Positions 24,001 through 28,683 of a stretch of 64,000 bases of DNA are shown here, piece by piece. Each line of letters starts with the position of its first letter. The first letter of the stretch is position 1. The notes under the pieces were generated by a model. That model searched no databases, was not told the DNA's origin, and saw only the letters and a program-made list of their open reading frames with translations. Made by a program: the position numbers and the translations under genes. Source of the stretch: Microbacterium sp. SLBN-146 (GTDB lineage Bacteria; Actinomycetota; Actinomycetes; Actinomycetales; Microbacteriaceae); the NCBI RefSeq assembly GCF_006715145.1, contig NZ_VFMR01000001.1, positions 62,001 through 126,000 of the forward strand. The letters are read 5' to 3'.

Positions 24001-24541
24001 GAGGCGTCGGCGCTGTGCCGATCGTGCCCGGGTTCACAGTGCCGGGGCCGCACGTGAGGCTCGTGCTGCTGGTGCTCGTCGTCGATGACGTTCCCGTCCC
24101 CCCGGTCGCCGGCGTCTGCCCCGACGACACCTGGCGGCAGTTGGGTCCGAACGGGGAGACGGGCGAGGGAGCGGGCACGGGGACGACGATGGTGGGCGGC
24201 AGCACGACGATGCGCGTCAGTGCCCGCGGGCGCGGCTGTTCCGCCTCCGTCGGGGGAACGACCTCGATGACGTCGGGCGTGACGACCGGCAGGTCGACGG
24301 CAGGTGCGGGAACGTCGAGGACGGCGGACGACCAGGTCGTGAACGGTGCGGCAGGTGTCGGAGCGGGCGCCTCCGAAAGGGCGGCGCTGACGGGAGAACC
24401 CCAGGCCAACTGGCCGATCACGAGAGCAGCGGAGAGCGCAGCGACGAGCGGGAGTCGCCACCACGCGGGCGCGACATCCTCGACGCCGCGCGCAGCGCGG
24501 CGTGCTCTCCGATCCCCAATGAAGGGGGGTCTCCGACTCAT
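1..24541 (-). CDS. Giant secreted beta-strand-repeat surface protein, C-terminus outside window (at least 8,180 aa)
   Basis: The frame starts at ATG 24541, the first Met after an in-frame stop at 24568-24566, with AGAAAGGG 5 nt upstream, and stays open to base 1; no start-to-stop ORF of 60 codons or more is found in this register. Residues 1-53 form a signal peptide: an Arg-rich n-region, the hydrophobic stretch WWRLPLVAALSAALVIG, and likely cleavage after SPVSA. Residues about 54-340 are low-complexity Pro/Thr/Glu (PT repeats near 203-230, then DPAPVEPA-type repeats). Residues about 345-610 form a distinct module (TWRVTGEGAGTV, FSGFSALQG, IAYDGLEP). The rest is Ala/Thr/Val/Gly/Ser/Asp-rich beta repeats resembling filamentous-haemagglutinin-like giant adhesins. 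Cys is very rare. Expected mass is above 0.75 MDa. A wall anchor would lie beyond base 1 and is not seen. Role in adhesion or as a surface layer is inferred from architecture only. Confidence 0.9.
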   Translation of the reverse strand, partial: MSRRPPFIGDRRARRAARGVEDVAPAWWRLPLVAALSAALVIGQLAWGSPVSAALSEAPAPTPAAPFTTWSSAVLDVPAPAVDLPVVTPDVIEVVPPTEAEQPRPRALTRIVVLPPTIVVPVPAPSPVSPFGPNCRQVSSGQTPATGGTGTSSTTSTSSTSLTCGPGTVNPGTIGTAPTPPPVPNIPGLPTPPAPPAPPTPPVPPTPTPTPTPTPTPTPTPDPTPVPDPAPSAPVDPADVEGAPAMLSVRPFDATEASPADAEPATEPATSDPAPVEPATSDPAPVEPAPVDPAPAEPVPAEPTAADPGASDPAASEQDTSGATTSEPESAEPTAPAAEQPATPAVWALTTTGSITISIDGADIVAVVDGVEQRRPAASVSSLALSAGGRITLPASLGLTVAVSSAGSLAISGTGVVWSSNGAGAGSVGAISFAGVGELVATGANHRLAGPADDTTWRVTGEGAGTVGAQRFSGFSALQGAAGNRDDVVVADSGFIGSVDGGAGGYDVLRFEGTQPSITSRPTGPQSGTLVVGGRTIAYDGLEPVGPVTTADFDFSDATDGDTVEVAPDAVNPGHILVRSIANSFESHSVRPTSTFTVRSTGVGATIRILGILEFLGVTFVFVSATIIADGATVDAGSGDITLAALAESTDDTPASAEVRLVDAILRGAGVTLTATATSTVDPGATLGLALGDSTASAAVRLTGASRIEASGDVALSSSSTATLTTSSTGTGADAAVDAAVAIATIDNTAVTEVTDASTIAAGGTVLLAATTVTTATTTADATAATAGAAVATTRATTRTAAVVDTTAPAGIAAGGALTILADSTHTLTTTATASPGGATANGTSPATATATAAQPGGYASAPGGAIGVAGALAFSDLQQDTGALLGGAVPIAIVAGGAGAAVTATSSGSASTDADGSAVSGSATGVGVSVSVNLASTRTEARIGNVDITADGVTATATAAPRTVAGVNEYRAESVSGAGGASSVGAAGALAINASTFRTRAAIDPGATVTAPGADLAFTARGDHDTIARALPGAQAGATTGIGASVALNVVNDSATAEISDGATLAEAADLTVTAHTTAPAVTEARGGVASDAAISAVLAVTIHNVTTLARIGTGSPLTLAGAFVSTATQIAPITTTATGNVSAEGGAAVAAVVALTFANHVVRSELVRDLTAESITLRAVGMASSATTATASATGAPGEDAPATQTPAAQAGDARTWADGVAPSTGAADDGTGGSGSTPLPSPSTPQGEVTVTAAFALTMHQLTADVSVAGIAIIAPTVRFEALGNLSAASTASGSPSDRGPPSGTTIAAAVAITLADVIVRAEVGPSTSITADALHLTAGIAPQNAAGVDDASHRFTTTATGGQGSGGDLGVAGSVAIAVVVLRTTAGIGAGATAALDGGTLSVSATSASETTTRAVLSDAGAGTPTTGIGAAFALTSVDHTVSAVIADAAVVTGAGDVTIAATTTDAATAVAQGSARGGDAAVAPFAAVTLSTVTTRASIGTGALLTVGGALSVTAGQRAVATTEARAATGTSDGTAVGLGLALTIATHVVTVALGRSATVTGTTTLAAAGISRSSATAAASAGGAPENPADSGDATNPGGAAGSGVDDAVAGTRDHADTVATAAGGSGAGSAAATPSASTSQGDVNAAAAVAVTIADARVAASLDVGVVLTSAGAVAISAGENTDAAAVADGSASQGADATIGAAVAIVLATVSNRAVVAGAVTSPATTLLASTVADGADTTSVIEARSTAGAGGGKVSVAGSVALAITNIDVAALVEGAASGGTVAIGAGTSVTTTVAALPAGEGVTDAGDLGLGASVALALVTIGVRAAVAAGASLTGVSDLTITADTTAETLAEARMGASGGGVALTPAVAIALSDVQTTASIGSGGPTTVTGTLQLAARQTAAATSTAGAIVVGAGDAGIGVAVALTIATHAATATLARSITAAGVVLIAHETSDTTATSTASASGAPENDADSGDPANPGGAGGAGVDDTLAAERGHADAVSSANGGSGAGTTTTPSAETSQGGVNAAAAVALVISTATAATVLEPGIALVATDAVRLDAAIDADATARADGSASQGADATIGAAVALVLADASTRAVVPTGVSVTAGSLELVARGLADADDGVSRTTAASVAGAGGGSVSVAGSVAIAIVTHETRAALEGTATLSGSAVVAASGSSAVAVSALPAGQGVTDAGDLGIGASFALAVVTASSTAELTGSLTGATALSLTAVGVSAVTTEARMGAAGGGVAIAPAAAVALVTTDVAARISAGTPLVVTGAVTLLADQRAASSTTAGAIVVGAGDAGVGLALALTIANATTIVELGRNLSAQSAAFEARTLSTATATSEASASGAPENGTGGSAGSGVDDALSAERDHADATAAAHGAEESGSATTPSAASSQGGINAAAAVAVSLATATTRATILSGATLTSTGAVTILARADADAAVSADGSASQGADATIGAAVAITLATVTTTATVAAGAVVTGPDLTVRADQIVPGGDGTSTTSARSVAGAGGGSISVAGSFALAVTGHTVRAGIDGTAGGGAVAVVAVARTATTVNALPSGIGVTDAGDLGFGASVALALVTESTTAELGDGATLTGATSLGVTADAQSSATTEARMGARGGDVALAPAVAVTLSTVSTAVRIGSGAETTLAGALAASASQRATATATSSSQTLAAGDAGIGLSLALAIATHTATTALARSLSATGAVGLQATNISTSSSTASASAAGAPENSAGGGAGTGVDEAIETERAHASDTSVASGGAGAGSSAPAAESSQGGVNAAAAVAVTLSTVRAETLLTPGIALAATGTVTLSTGVNADAASSADGSASQGADATIGAAVAITLADVVNRAVVPVGVTVTAGALTATATFVLDGADETSTTSARSVAGAGGGSVSVAGSFALAIVGAQTRASIDGTVALTGGALSAAAVSRLATTVAALPAGAGVTDAGDLGFGASVALAIVTNGTTAEITDGAIVTGAGSLALQAAARTRASTEARMGAAGGDVALSPAVAVTLSTDSSTARIGSGALVAVTGAVDLDAVTDATATATASSSTLGAGDAGIGIGAALAIANHTALTELARSVTAGEVTLATFLTSAAGSTASASAAGAPENTSGGGSGSGVDDAVAAERTHADGVAAANGGATSGAATTPSASSSQGGVNAAAAVAITLSTARAEARVVSGITVTSTGRVALDSLVNVDAASAADGSASQGADATIGAAVAITLADVVNRAVVPAGATIAAQSASIAAGVQDAGGNTTSSFGARSVAGAGGGSVSVAGSFALAVVTPTTLASLDGMLTLSGGDATVSATSATDSTVAALPAGAGVTDAGDFGFGASVALNLVTDRTTASVSDGAVVAGARHLVLAATAESTATTEARMGAEGGDVALSPAVAVTLSTVDTTVRLGSGGPLSLTGSLTATATQKARATTLASAAVLGAGDAGIGVGLGLTIAGHSVHARLARDVAAGVDVTLNASSVSASSSTASASAAGAPENTGGGGSGGTGVDEAVDAERTHASSTSTANGGAGAAGGSAPAAESSAGGVNAAAAVAVTLATVTAETIVAAGLLVTAGGTVTFASSANTDASTSADGSASQGADATIGAAVAITLANVVNRAWVPATVTVRGQNLVVSATVTPDGADETSTFGAQSVAGAGGGDVSVAGSFALAVVNHTTRAGVDGTVQLSGGDATLTATSAVSSTVKALPAGAGVTDAGDFGFGASVALNLITDRTTADVADGVSLTGARNVTLTATARDDAVTEARMGAAGGDVALSPAVAITLSNVTTLTRIGTGVLSLTGSLGMTASQKATAATTASSSTEGAADAGVGVSLALTIANHTVTSTLARVTTAGVDIALRASSISVSSSTAAASAAGAPQNGGGGGGSGSGVVDAAESERAHADATSTANGGAGAGTATTPRPESSQGEVNVAAAVAITLATVRSQAIVDPGVATITAGGTVTLASSANTDASTSADGSASQGADATIGAAVAITLADVVNRTTVPSTLTVRGQNLVVSATVTSDGADETSTFGAQSVAGAGGGDISVAGSFALAVVNHTTRAGVDGTVQLSGGDATLTATSAVSTTVKALPAGAGVTDAGDFGFGASVALNLITDRTTADVADGVSLTGARNVTLTATARDDAVTEARMGAAGGDVALAPAVAITLSNVTTQTRIGTGVLTVTGSLTMTASQKATAATSATSAVLDAADAAIGVSLALTIANHTVTSTLARNATAGVDVTLRASSVSVSSATAAASAAGAPENDEDSGDPANPGGGAGTGVNELAASERANADGVATANGGEDSGDQAAPTAESSSGSVNVAAAVAITISTVRARTVVDAAVTNITAGGTVKLASSANTDAASAADGSAAGDGDATIGAAVALTLANVTNTADVPATLTVTAQNLALSATVTADGADTTATMSAQSVSGAGGGKISVAGSFALAVVNHTTRAWIDGTVALLGGDATLTAVSSVASTVKALPFDDGVVATGDAGIGASVALNLVTDRTTAEIADGVSLTGGRSVTLSATATDAAVTEARMGAKGGDVALAPAVAVTLSNVTTFTRIGTGTLSITGDLVSTATQKASADTTASSAVLDAADAAIGVALALTIANHGATSTLARNVTAGGGVRLGASSVSVSSALASASAAGAPENEDSGDPENPGGGSGTGVDDLAAGERAHADSVSTANGGEDSGSQATPSAETSDGPVSVAAAVGIVISDVRAETVVDPVVADIVAAGTVALESSVNTDARSGGDGSAAGDGDATIGAGVALTLSTTVNRAVVPVTLTIRARDVSLTAAVTADGTDTTSTFGAAASSGAAGGNVSVAGSVAIAIVTTDTTAAVYGTLILTGGDVTLLAQSAVAGTVTALPTGSGTTGAGDAGIGVSFALTLDTHRTTALVDDEVSITGARNVSLTAEARDATTTEARMGAEGGGVAVSPAIAIVLSNVTTRARIGTGTLTATGDVVVRATQHAAAENTAAAEAIAGGDAAVGIGLALTIANHTVTASLGRVVTAGGDVTLQAFSWSRSSARASASASGAPENESDGGSGGTGVDQQVGGQRDYADTVAGGYGVEGSGSAETPNAETSAGPVAVAAAIGIVIATVRALSIVEPQVETVTAGGRVTLSSSQNTDAATGADGSAARGGDAAIGAGVAITYVDVVNRSVVPATLTVLAEALTVSATMTIDGSDDTSTIGAVASSGAGGGKVSVAGSVALGLVWFDTLAAVSGTVVLTGGDATLAAGSALASTIKALAAGEGVVATGDAGVGASFALALITSDTHARLDDEVSLTGADDIVLVASSTSRTVTEASMGAKGGDVTVTPAIGITVSNVRTTAVIGSLVSGPIEATGNVQLSAMQHTAAATTAGAVATDAGDAAIGIAIALTFAFDETLAVTRRSIVSGGWTTLSATGSSLNASTASASASGAPGEDSADAPSGNVDSQVQGQRDYANSASTSQGGAGVQNSDSPSASTSDGGVSVAGAVALTISDVSFTAYLPDDLEITAGGHVWLLTAAQVDGKAEASGTALAQDDAGVGVAVALNLAFVVNRAWVGERAVVAGNGFAASATMTTLPGDSTHDFSAIANAGAGSKDVGVAGAVALNIVTNSTEAWIPSSAVVDFGTGDVTIAAENRRTDTAKATADATGGSSSTGVGASLAVNVIADDMTRAEIEDGADVAGGANVTVRADHADTVVNEVTAGSAGGTAVSPAVGINVVLPVVRARIGTPGPRPFVATGDVIVRATHEGSVTVSGDAEAAGDTAVGAIVVINVVTLDVRATVLRDITAGSLWLIAANEVHTSAIAKASAGGADPTSTGGASNSDQQAQNQLSGTPATSASSTTLPSASDNVSQGNSQAGSQSGQSSDGVGIGAAVTVNWVTVTSEAALAPNLVVDVDGVFAVLASNETDAVAQATGLSAKLDGGTKVGAAVALNVVTVDNRGVVGAGADVQAGSVAITGLSTGDRNDFQAWAIAASGGTSDTSVAGSAAVQVLLLTNEAVIGTGSTFAVVGGISLDASNPMGLSAIAASGAITLDGNGVGAGIVVQFVESTTRAVIESSFATPTVIDAGGAIIGRAAASLAPLPAPEIPLLGSLGSFTGVALGAAAGNGDVAVGGSVIVNVTDRVTHAGVGEGAQINQGIPATAGQDLAFTASDQTEFVDVAGALGLSTGTAGIGFALIVGVHNKDVRAYIGRGVTADLGGSVWLVATAGEAFTQVTAGGAAASDAGIAGSFVVLVVNKGSGAPGTRASIEGGAETPTTVRARGSMTITAADPVEATLFAGAVGAASTAGVGVSSVVFVRTGIVDASVAPATTLWARGGVGLTLAASQSGEIWMFAIGGAGAGTAAVAGSASVGIHDNTTLAHLDRGVTLDGVAPGGSASAMISATDHTTLRGVAGQAALGGTAGIGAGADVQVLTKNTRAWIAPQAVVAVSGDVGVDALSSEEVVSVSAGASIGGTVGVAVNAAVPVYSITTMAFVGEICGAGTVSAATCPSSRADVFAGGSTRVTANEVLSLTVIAGAVAIGGSAGVGAAAAVPIVTKVTRAFIGDLSRVVAQGGGAGMLATTGGYDVHFIDTRFNPQTALVDATTVELGYAHGLTNGQQVSYDPGGGQALGTLVAGQPYYAEVVSPTRVRLYASPFDAAGNPVGAPIALTLPARPGQSHRIFGTDEGAMPQRDAPYFTPSLDVAGNVVTLPYDLDLDLGDAVVYTANGGAPIGQLVDGETYYVIPVGPNSFRLARTLCEADPSADGCSGPQTPIALDAAAATGRAHSFVLQGTTAPGDPAQVTGIRILTPVTGVIRGVAVIANNSDEILAVGATAAGGTAGVGVSGNVNVLSVDTDALIGKLARVNDEAGANAAQSVAVAAGSAFRQLMVSGALAAGIAGIATSAAVDIVDIDTDATIDTGAIVRAARDIRIVADAVANVTAAGVSLGGGVVGVGVAVVVAVLNLHTYARTGERVTLDAGNNILVQAIDDTDLTIVSGGVGVGFVGVGIGVGVVSGTKDTRAVIGAGNTVDARALGGGALSGIPTGTVNANGFPEGTQSGLAVRASSSQKAFGLAVALGAGFVGVAGAVNVTLLRGTTIARIDSTSAERTVINGDRPAGAAQSVSVTATDHTDTFTIGGGLGAGFVGVSGGIDIGVVDITTAASIGDYATVFASDDVVVQALTIRKVQTIAVSIAGGFVGASASVTVWTAGGSPSGSYDDGSGSKDALASEGEGTPQQQAGGHASGGGANGYQGILDGATTGSSDNTTSRYTPYLQQASASIASRAPGTDLVSQEFSLPPVPGGTSGGIGANVTIVTGDDVRVTARADESYFGLAGSASGGVGALGASIVIATLDSNVDAGIAGGTVILAGGDVAVQTGHRERTEALSFSGQLGLLAVAGQVIVLDSDARQTSHIDDGVVIPTAGGVVSATAQTDRRVAPRTIGVALAAVAAGASVAVADVTGDTRARIGLADLGALTPVGGVSVSATSVIDVPVTAQSVSGGVGASINGAAATGEISGTTRAEFTGIARVAGAFSLLADGRNTVDAQTLNIQTGAFTLGLTLAHATVSRTTIALVADGAWISAGGAVGVAANSRNRVDTFTPGGGLSAVTASLMSSVALITGLTEARLSGDVADSGSITVAATGQNQAFAEVFLANISFLGGATGTEAKAEVTASAAVNAFIDSGWVGSRGLIAARSTIIDDGTYGNVARARFFGGSGGIVGFGAAITSAILRGATIAEISSTVGAAGGVEASATGRSSVEADTTTLGISGFAVSVSVVSALLTDQASVRASIIAPVWSSAMTTVRAHSRNIVTATTDAATVAGFGYSENVPTATLSAGTRAEFRSTLVGNGLTVDARGENTSTARARYVDIGLLALGEGGARAVVTTSAAVVAEVASGAGQVRAGAGPVAVTAWSQNAALADVRSVSVQLFRIKGTTPEAFVSAPTRASFVAGAADSGAFTVSASSRNTVDATVRVLSISVLEGRDTTATAIIEESADTTASVGSGVTLQATGQVAVRSESRAGTRAASHVDSGGGGLIAGGRLLSTATIRPAVSAFYDGIVTASTGVVVAASGAADVSARLDGVSIAIASLDVSLAVAELTTTADVTARFGSGLLVTSGAVEVTAGAVNTVTAQTDVASGGIFVGSFDVPTALIGSATTADFSGDQFGGTGLAVRANATNTATSTSGGIGF
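4150..4900 (-). other. Paired GQxVxY...G..YY modules inside the giant protein
   Basis: Two similar segments interrupt the beta repeats: one with GLTNGQQVSYDPGGGQALG, LVAGQPYYAEVV and PTRVRLYAS, the next with DLGDAVVYTANGGAPIGQL, GETYYVIPV and NSFRLA. The second also carries two Cys (LCEADPSADGCSG). The pattern of a GDxVxY strand, a GxPIG loop, a YYVI strand and a FRLA strand is known from other very large bacterial beta-repeat proteins. No enzymatic motif is seen. Its place between two regular repeat regions suggests a separately folded insert. Confidence 0.6.
12173..12447 (-). repeat. Near-identical 275-bp segment, copy A
   Basis: This stretch matches 13322-13596 with an offset of 1149 bp (383 codons) and only about two base differences, one near 12262 and one near 12381. 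The flanking parts of the same two superrepeats differ at many third positions. It encodes the part running from the SFALAVV motif to the ALNLITDRTT motif. Confidence 0.85.
13322..13596 (-). repeat. Near-identical 275-bp segment, copy B
   Basis: Partner of the 12173-12447 segment, exactly one superrepeat unit away (1149 bp). Identity falls sharply on both sides, as expected for a recent gene-conversion tract between neighbouring units. Confidence 0.85.
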
Positions 24542-24799
24542 GGGGCCCTTTCTGCCCAATCGTCCTTAAGTGAGATCCCCATCCCCCTGCACACGGCGAC
24601 GTGACCCTGTGCAGTCCGACTCGAACGGTAGACCCCGGACGACGACCTGCACAAGAGGAGAGTTCGATTCCGTAACAGGAATACATCCGAAAGTCGGAAA
24701 GCGCGAAGCACCACGTCACACCTGCGAGCTCCAAGGAGCCTGACCTCCTACGATGGCCCTTCTTCGCCTGACAGGTCAGCAGCAGCTCTCGCGCTTCAG
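24542..24799. other. Intergenic region between the giant gene and abiEi
   Basis: No credible gene is seen. It holds the giant gene's leader and candidate promoter, a repeated GTGCAG/TGCACAGGGTCAC-type motif in that leader, and a small CTGAC-AG-GTCAG palindrome at 24768-24779 on the AbiE side. Base composition is less GC-rich than in the flanking giant gene. Confidence 0.6.
24625..24654 (-). promoter_or_regulatory. Candidate promoter of the giant gene
   Basis: On the minus strand TTGTGC (24654-24649) and TACCGT (24630-24625) are separated by 18 nt. This would give a 5' leader of about 75-80 nt. It is a prediction from hexamers only. Confidence 0.3.
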
Positions 24800-24844
24800 T
24801 TACTGAGACTGTCGTGACTGATAGTGTCACGCTAGCCTCAGTAA
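24800..24844 (+). promoter_or_regulatory. Inverted-repeat operator in front of the AbiE operon
   Basis: TTACTGAG (24800-24807) pairs with CTCAGTAA (24837-24844), and inside them CGTGAC (24813-24818) pairs with GTCACG (24826-24831). Together they form a near-complete 19-bp-arm inverted repeat centred on 24822. The site lies directly over a possible -10 (TAGTGT, 24822-24827) with TTACTG 16 nt upstream, and ends 10 nt before the abiEi start. AbiEi antitoxins are known to bind inverted repeats in their own promoter and repress it, so this is the expected autoregulatory site; binding here is inferred. Confidence 0.7.
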
Positions 24845-24854
24845 GGGGGAACGT

Positions 24855-25508
24855 ATGGCAGTGGATCTCAATGCGCTACGCGCGATCGAGCGCGCGCCCC
24901 TTCGAACGATCAGGCCACAGGACCTCGGCGCCACCTTCACGCATCCGCGCCGAACGGTCAGCCGCCTCGTCGAGGCCGGAGCGATCGTTCGCCTCGCCAA
25001 GGGCGTCTACACCGCACCACCAGATGGCCGAGATGGCAGAGCATGGAGGCCGACTCTTGAAGTTGCGGGGCTTGCTGTGGCCACTGCACGGTTCGGCAAC
25101 CGGAATGTGGTCCTCATGGGTCTGGGCGCGGCGCGCCACTGGGCGGCGATTCCACGAGCGATCGGGGTCACAACGATTGCAGTACCCGATGCCGGTCGAT
25201 CGCCCGTCGCCTTGGACCTCGGTGGGACGATTCATATGATCCCTCGCGACATCGAGCGGCTTGATGCCGTTCTGGAACGTACTGAGCTCGGGCCAGCGTT
25301 GGTCACTACGCCTGCGCAGACGATGTACGACTTGACAATGAAACCCGCCCAGGGCGGCATGCCCGACGAAGCTACGGGCGCAGTTCGCAACCTGCGCGCC
25401 CTCGTTCAAGTAGAAGATCTGCACGCGATCACCATCGAAAACGGGCGTGCGAACGCCGCCCTCCGGGCGATGCTCGCGGAGATGGATCGAGATGCTCGGA
25501 ATCGCTAA
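24855..25508 (+). CDS. abiEi: AbiEi-type antitoxin / transcriptional repressor (217 aa)
   Basis: The N-terminus holds a winged helix-turn-helix (about residues 15-55; IRPQDLGATFTHPRRTVSRL followed by a GVYTAPP wing) as in AbiEi antitoxins, with a C-terminal domain of the AbiEi_C kind. ATG 24855 is preceded by AAGGGGGA at good spacing. AbiEi proteins neutralise the partner toxin without forming a stable complex (type IV system) and repress their own operon. The next gene on the same strand, 60 bp downstream, is the toxin partner. Codon use is visibly less GC-extreme than in the giant gene and sucCD, which fits acquisition by transfer. Identification rests on fold motifs plus the partner gene. 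Confidence 0.8.
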   Translation: MAVDLNALRAIERAPLRTIRPQDLGATFTHPRRTVSRLVEAGAIVRLAKGVYTAPPDGRDGRAWRPTLEVAGLAVATARFGNRNVVLMGLGAARHWAAIPRAIGVTTIAVPDAGRSPVALDLGGTIHMIPRDIERLDAVLERTELGPALVTTPAQTMYDLTMKPAQGGMPDEATGAVRNLRALVQVEDLHAITIENGRANAALRAMLAEMDRDARNR

Positions 25509-25567
25509 CGGCGCGAAGCGCGCACGACGGCGAGACACCCTCGCCGCTCGATCAGAAGTGGAACAAC

Positions 25568-26344
25568 ATGCTTGACAACTCCAAATCGACTCCCATCGCC
25601 GGCGTGCTCGACGCAAGTGAGCGCCTCAACATCGAGACGAGGTTCGGCGTCGCTGCCGAGCAGGTTGCTCGCGACCACGTCATCTCGCACGCTCTCGCAG
25701 CGATAGCCAGCGTCGGCACCGACAGTGTGGTCTTCTTCGGGGGCACGGCACTTTCGCGGACCCTTCTGAGCGACGTAAGACTCTCTGAGGACATCGACCT
25801 CATCGCCATGGGTGCGCGGCGCGAAGTGGGCGACCGGATCGAGGCCGCGATCACACGGCGATTCCGCCGCTCGTTCGGGACAGCCGTCTTCACACCGCGT
25901 ATCCGCGATACCAGGCCTCCGGATCCTGCCGTACTGCACGTGGACGCAACGCGCATCCAGATCCAACTGCTCTCCTCGGCGGCCTATCCAGCGTGGCCCA
26001 CTGAAGTCGTCACCATCGAACAGCGCTACAGCGATGCCCCGCCTGCAAAGCTGCGGGTTCTGACCACAGCTGGTTTCGTCGCGTCAAAACTCGCGGCGTG
26101 GAACGACCGCGAAGCACCTCGTGACCTCTACGACCTATGGGCGCTCGCTCGACTCGGAAAGATCGACGCCGAAGCATCGGAGGTCTTCAGCAGGCACGGT
26201 TCGTACACGAGCCTCTCCCAGGTCTCGTTCACGCGTCCACCGTCGGAGGCGGCGTGGGAGGCCGCGCTGAGCCACCAATGCAGACCAGCGGTTGGGCCAG
26301 GCGAGGCGGCAAGGATTGTCGAGGAAGCGATATCCCAACTCTGA
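25568..26344 (+). CDS. abiEii: AbiEii-type nucleotidyltransferase toxin (258 aa)
   Basis: The nucleotidyltransferase core is visible: VVFFGGTALSR (Gly58-Gly59-Thr60) followed by LSEDIDLIAM (Asp75 and Asp77), the GG(S/T)...DxD arrangement of DUF1814/AbiEii toxins. A later FVASKLAAWNDREAPRDLYD segment (about 175-200) is the usual helical motif with K and D/R residues. Members of the family are cytostatic nucleotidyltransferases; some (MenT group) modify tRNA. The target here is unknown. It follows abiEi by 60 bp, so the pair should be one operon under the inverted-repeat operator. Its 3' end faces the sucCD terminator. Confidence 0.85.
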   Translation: MLDNSKSTPIAGVLDASERLNIETRFGVAAEQVARDHVISHALAAIASVGTDSVVFFGGTALSRTLLSDVRLSEDIDLIAMGARREVGDRIEAAITRRFRRSFGTAVFTPRIRDTRPPDPAVLHVDATRIQIQLLSSAAYPAWPTEVVTIEQRYSDAPPAKLRVLTTAGFVASKLAAWNDREAPRDLYDLWALARLGKIDAEASEVFSRHGSYTSLSQVSFTRPPSEAAWEAALSHQCRPAVGPGEAARIVEEAISQL

Positions 26345-26379
26345 CGTGAGACCGCGCGGGAGACGTGGAGATGACACGA

Positions 26380-26413
26380 AAGAGGGGCGGATGCCGCAGC
26401 ATCCGCCCCTCTT
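26380..26413. terminator. Bidirectional terminator between abiEii and sucD
   Basis: AGAGGGGCGGATGC (26381-26394) and its exact complement (26399-26412) form a perfect 14-bp stem with a CGCA loop, extended by one A-T pair. On the minus strand it is followed by TTTCGTGT, and it lies 13 nt past the sucD stop. It also stands 36 nt beyond the abiEii stop on the other strand. Confidence 0.8.
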
Positions 26414-26425
26414 CGATCTCTCGTG

Positions 26426-27340
<915 letters not shown>

Positions 27341-27355
27341 CTAGTTCTCGAAGTC

Positions 27356-28519
27356 TCAGGCGTTCGCGAGCTCGGCAGCCTTGTCGGCGCCTTCGTCCAT
27401 GGTTTCGGCCAGGGTCACGAGGGGGTGGTTCGCGTCGCGGAGGATCGCGCGGCCCTCCTCGACCTTGTTGCCGTCGAGGCGCACGACGAGCGGCTTGGAC
27501 GCGCTGGAACCGAGCGCCTCGAGCGCTCCGACGATGCCCTTCGCGACCGCGTCGCACGCGGTGATGCCACCGAAGACGTTGACGAAAACGCTCTTGACCT
27601 GGGGGTCTCCGAGAATCACGTCGAGGCCTGCCGCCATGACTTCGGCCGATGCGCCGCCGCCGATGTCGAGGAAGTTGGCGGGCTTGACGCCGCCGTGCTT
27701 CTCACCGGCGTAGGCCACGACATCGAGCGTCGACATGACGAGTCCTGCACCGTTGCCGATGACGCCCACGGCACCGTCGAGCTTCACGTAATTGAGGTCG
27801 TTCGCCTTCGCCTTGGCCTCGAGCGGGTCCGCGGCGTCCTTGTCCTCGAGCTCCGCGTGGGCCGGGTGACGGAACTCGGCGTTCTCGTCGAGCGACACCT
27901 TGCCGTCGAGCGCGATGATCTCGCCGTCCTCCGACTCGATGAGGGGGTTGACCTCGACGAGCGTCGCGTCTTCGCCCGTGTACACGGCGTAGAGCTTGAC
28001 GAAGACGTCGGCGACCTTCTCGGCGAGACCCGGCTCGAAGTGGCCGGCCTTCGCGATCTCGAGCGCCTTCTCGTAGGTGATTCCTTCACCGGGATCGACC
28101 TCGATGCGAGCGAGGGCCTCGGGCTTCTCGACGGCGAGCTGCTCGATCTCCATGCCGCCCTCGACGCTCGCGAGCGACAGGTAGGAGCGGTTGGCGCGGT
28201 CGAGCAGGACGGAGAAGTAGAACTCGCGGGCGATCTTCGCGCCCGCGGCGATCATGACGCGCTTGACGACGTGACCCTTGATGTCGAGACCGAGGATCGC
28301 CTTGGCGGCTTCGTAGGCCTCATCAGGGGTTTTCGCAACCTTGACGCCGCCGGCCTTGCCGCGGCCTCCGACCTTCACCTGCGCCTTGACGACGACGACG
28401 CCGCCAAGCTTCTCGGCCGCAGCCTTCGCCTCTTCGGGAGTGTCCGCGATGATGCCCGGCAGTACCGGCACCTCGTACTTCTCGAACAGATCACGTGCCT
28501 GGTACTCGTACAAATCCAC
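27356..28519 (-). CDS. sucC: Succinyl-CoA synthetase beta subunit, ADP-forming type (387 aa)
   Basis: GTG 28519 is chosen because translation then begins [15 protein letters not shown], the conserved SucC N-terminus, with GAAGGA 8 nt upstream, and gives the family length of 387 aa; the open frame extends further upstream without homology. ATP-grasp domain features include [18 protein letters not shown] (about residues 40-60) and EVNPLI (about 190-200); the C-terminal ligase domain has [12 protein letters not shown] and [10 protein letters not shown]. It supplies the nucleotide-binding subunit to SucD, encoded immediately downstream. Confidence 0.96.
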   Translation of the reverse strand: MDLYEYQARDLFEKYEVPVLPGIIADTPEEAKAAAEKLGGVVVVKAQVKVGGRGKAGGVKVAKTPDEAYEAAKAILGLDIKGHVVKRVMIAAGAKIAREFYFSVLLDRANRSYLSLASVEGGMEIEQLAVEKPEALARIEVDPGEGITYEKALEIAKAGHFEPGLAEKVADVFVKLYAVYTGEDATLVEVNPLIESEDGEIIALDGKVSLDENAEFRHPAHAELEDKDAADPLEAKAKANDLNYVKLDGAVGVIGNGAGLVMSTLDVVAYAGEKHGGVKPANFLDIGGGASAEVMAAGLDVILGDPQVKSVFVNVFGGITACDAVAKGIVGALEALGSSASKPLVVRLDGNKVEEGRAILRDANHPLVTLAETMDEGADKAAELANA

Positions 28520-28668
28520 TGTGCAGTCCTTCGCTGTGGCGAACGGGGTGGCGACCGGAGCCGGGACGCCCCGTGCCGAGATTCTCTCGATGTCAAGAGA
28601 CCGACCAGTCCCCCAGCCTACTACCGCCTCGACGGAGACTCCGACGGACCCGCGTCCCCCCGTGCGGC

Positions 28669-28674
28669 TAGGCT
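28669..28674 (+). promoter_or_regulatory. Likely leaderless -10 element for the TetR gene
   Basis: TAGGCT lies 9 nt before ATG 28684 and no Shine-Dalgarno sequence is present, which suggests transcription starts at or next to the start codon. Confidence 0.45.
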
Positions 28675-28683
28675 CTCTCCGAC

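Noticed and set aside
17511..24830. Minus-strand frames of 735 and 1,125 codons inside the giant gene
   Set aside because: They are in another register (+1 shifted) with RRR/GRR-type composition, as expected for shifted reading of GC-rich codons.
28560..28610. TTGACA near 28592 as a sucC promoter
   Set aside because: No acceptable -10 is found at 16-18 nt; the downstream sequence is GC-only.
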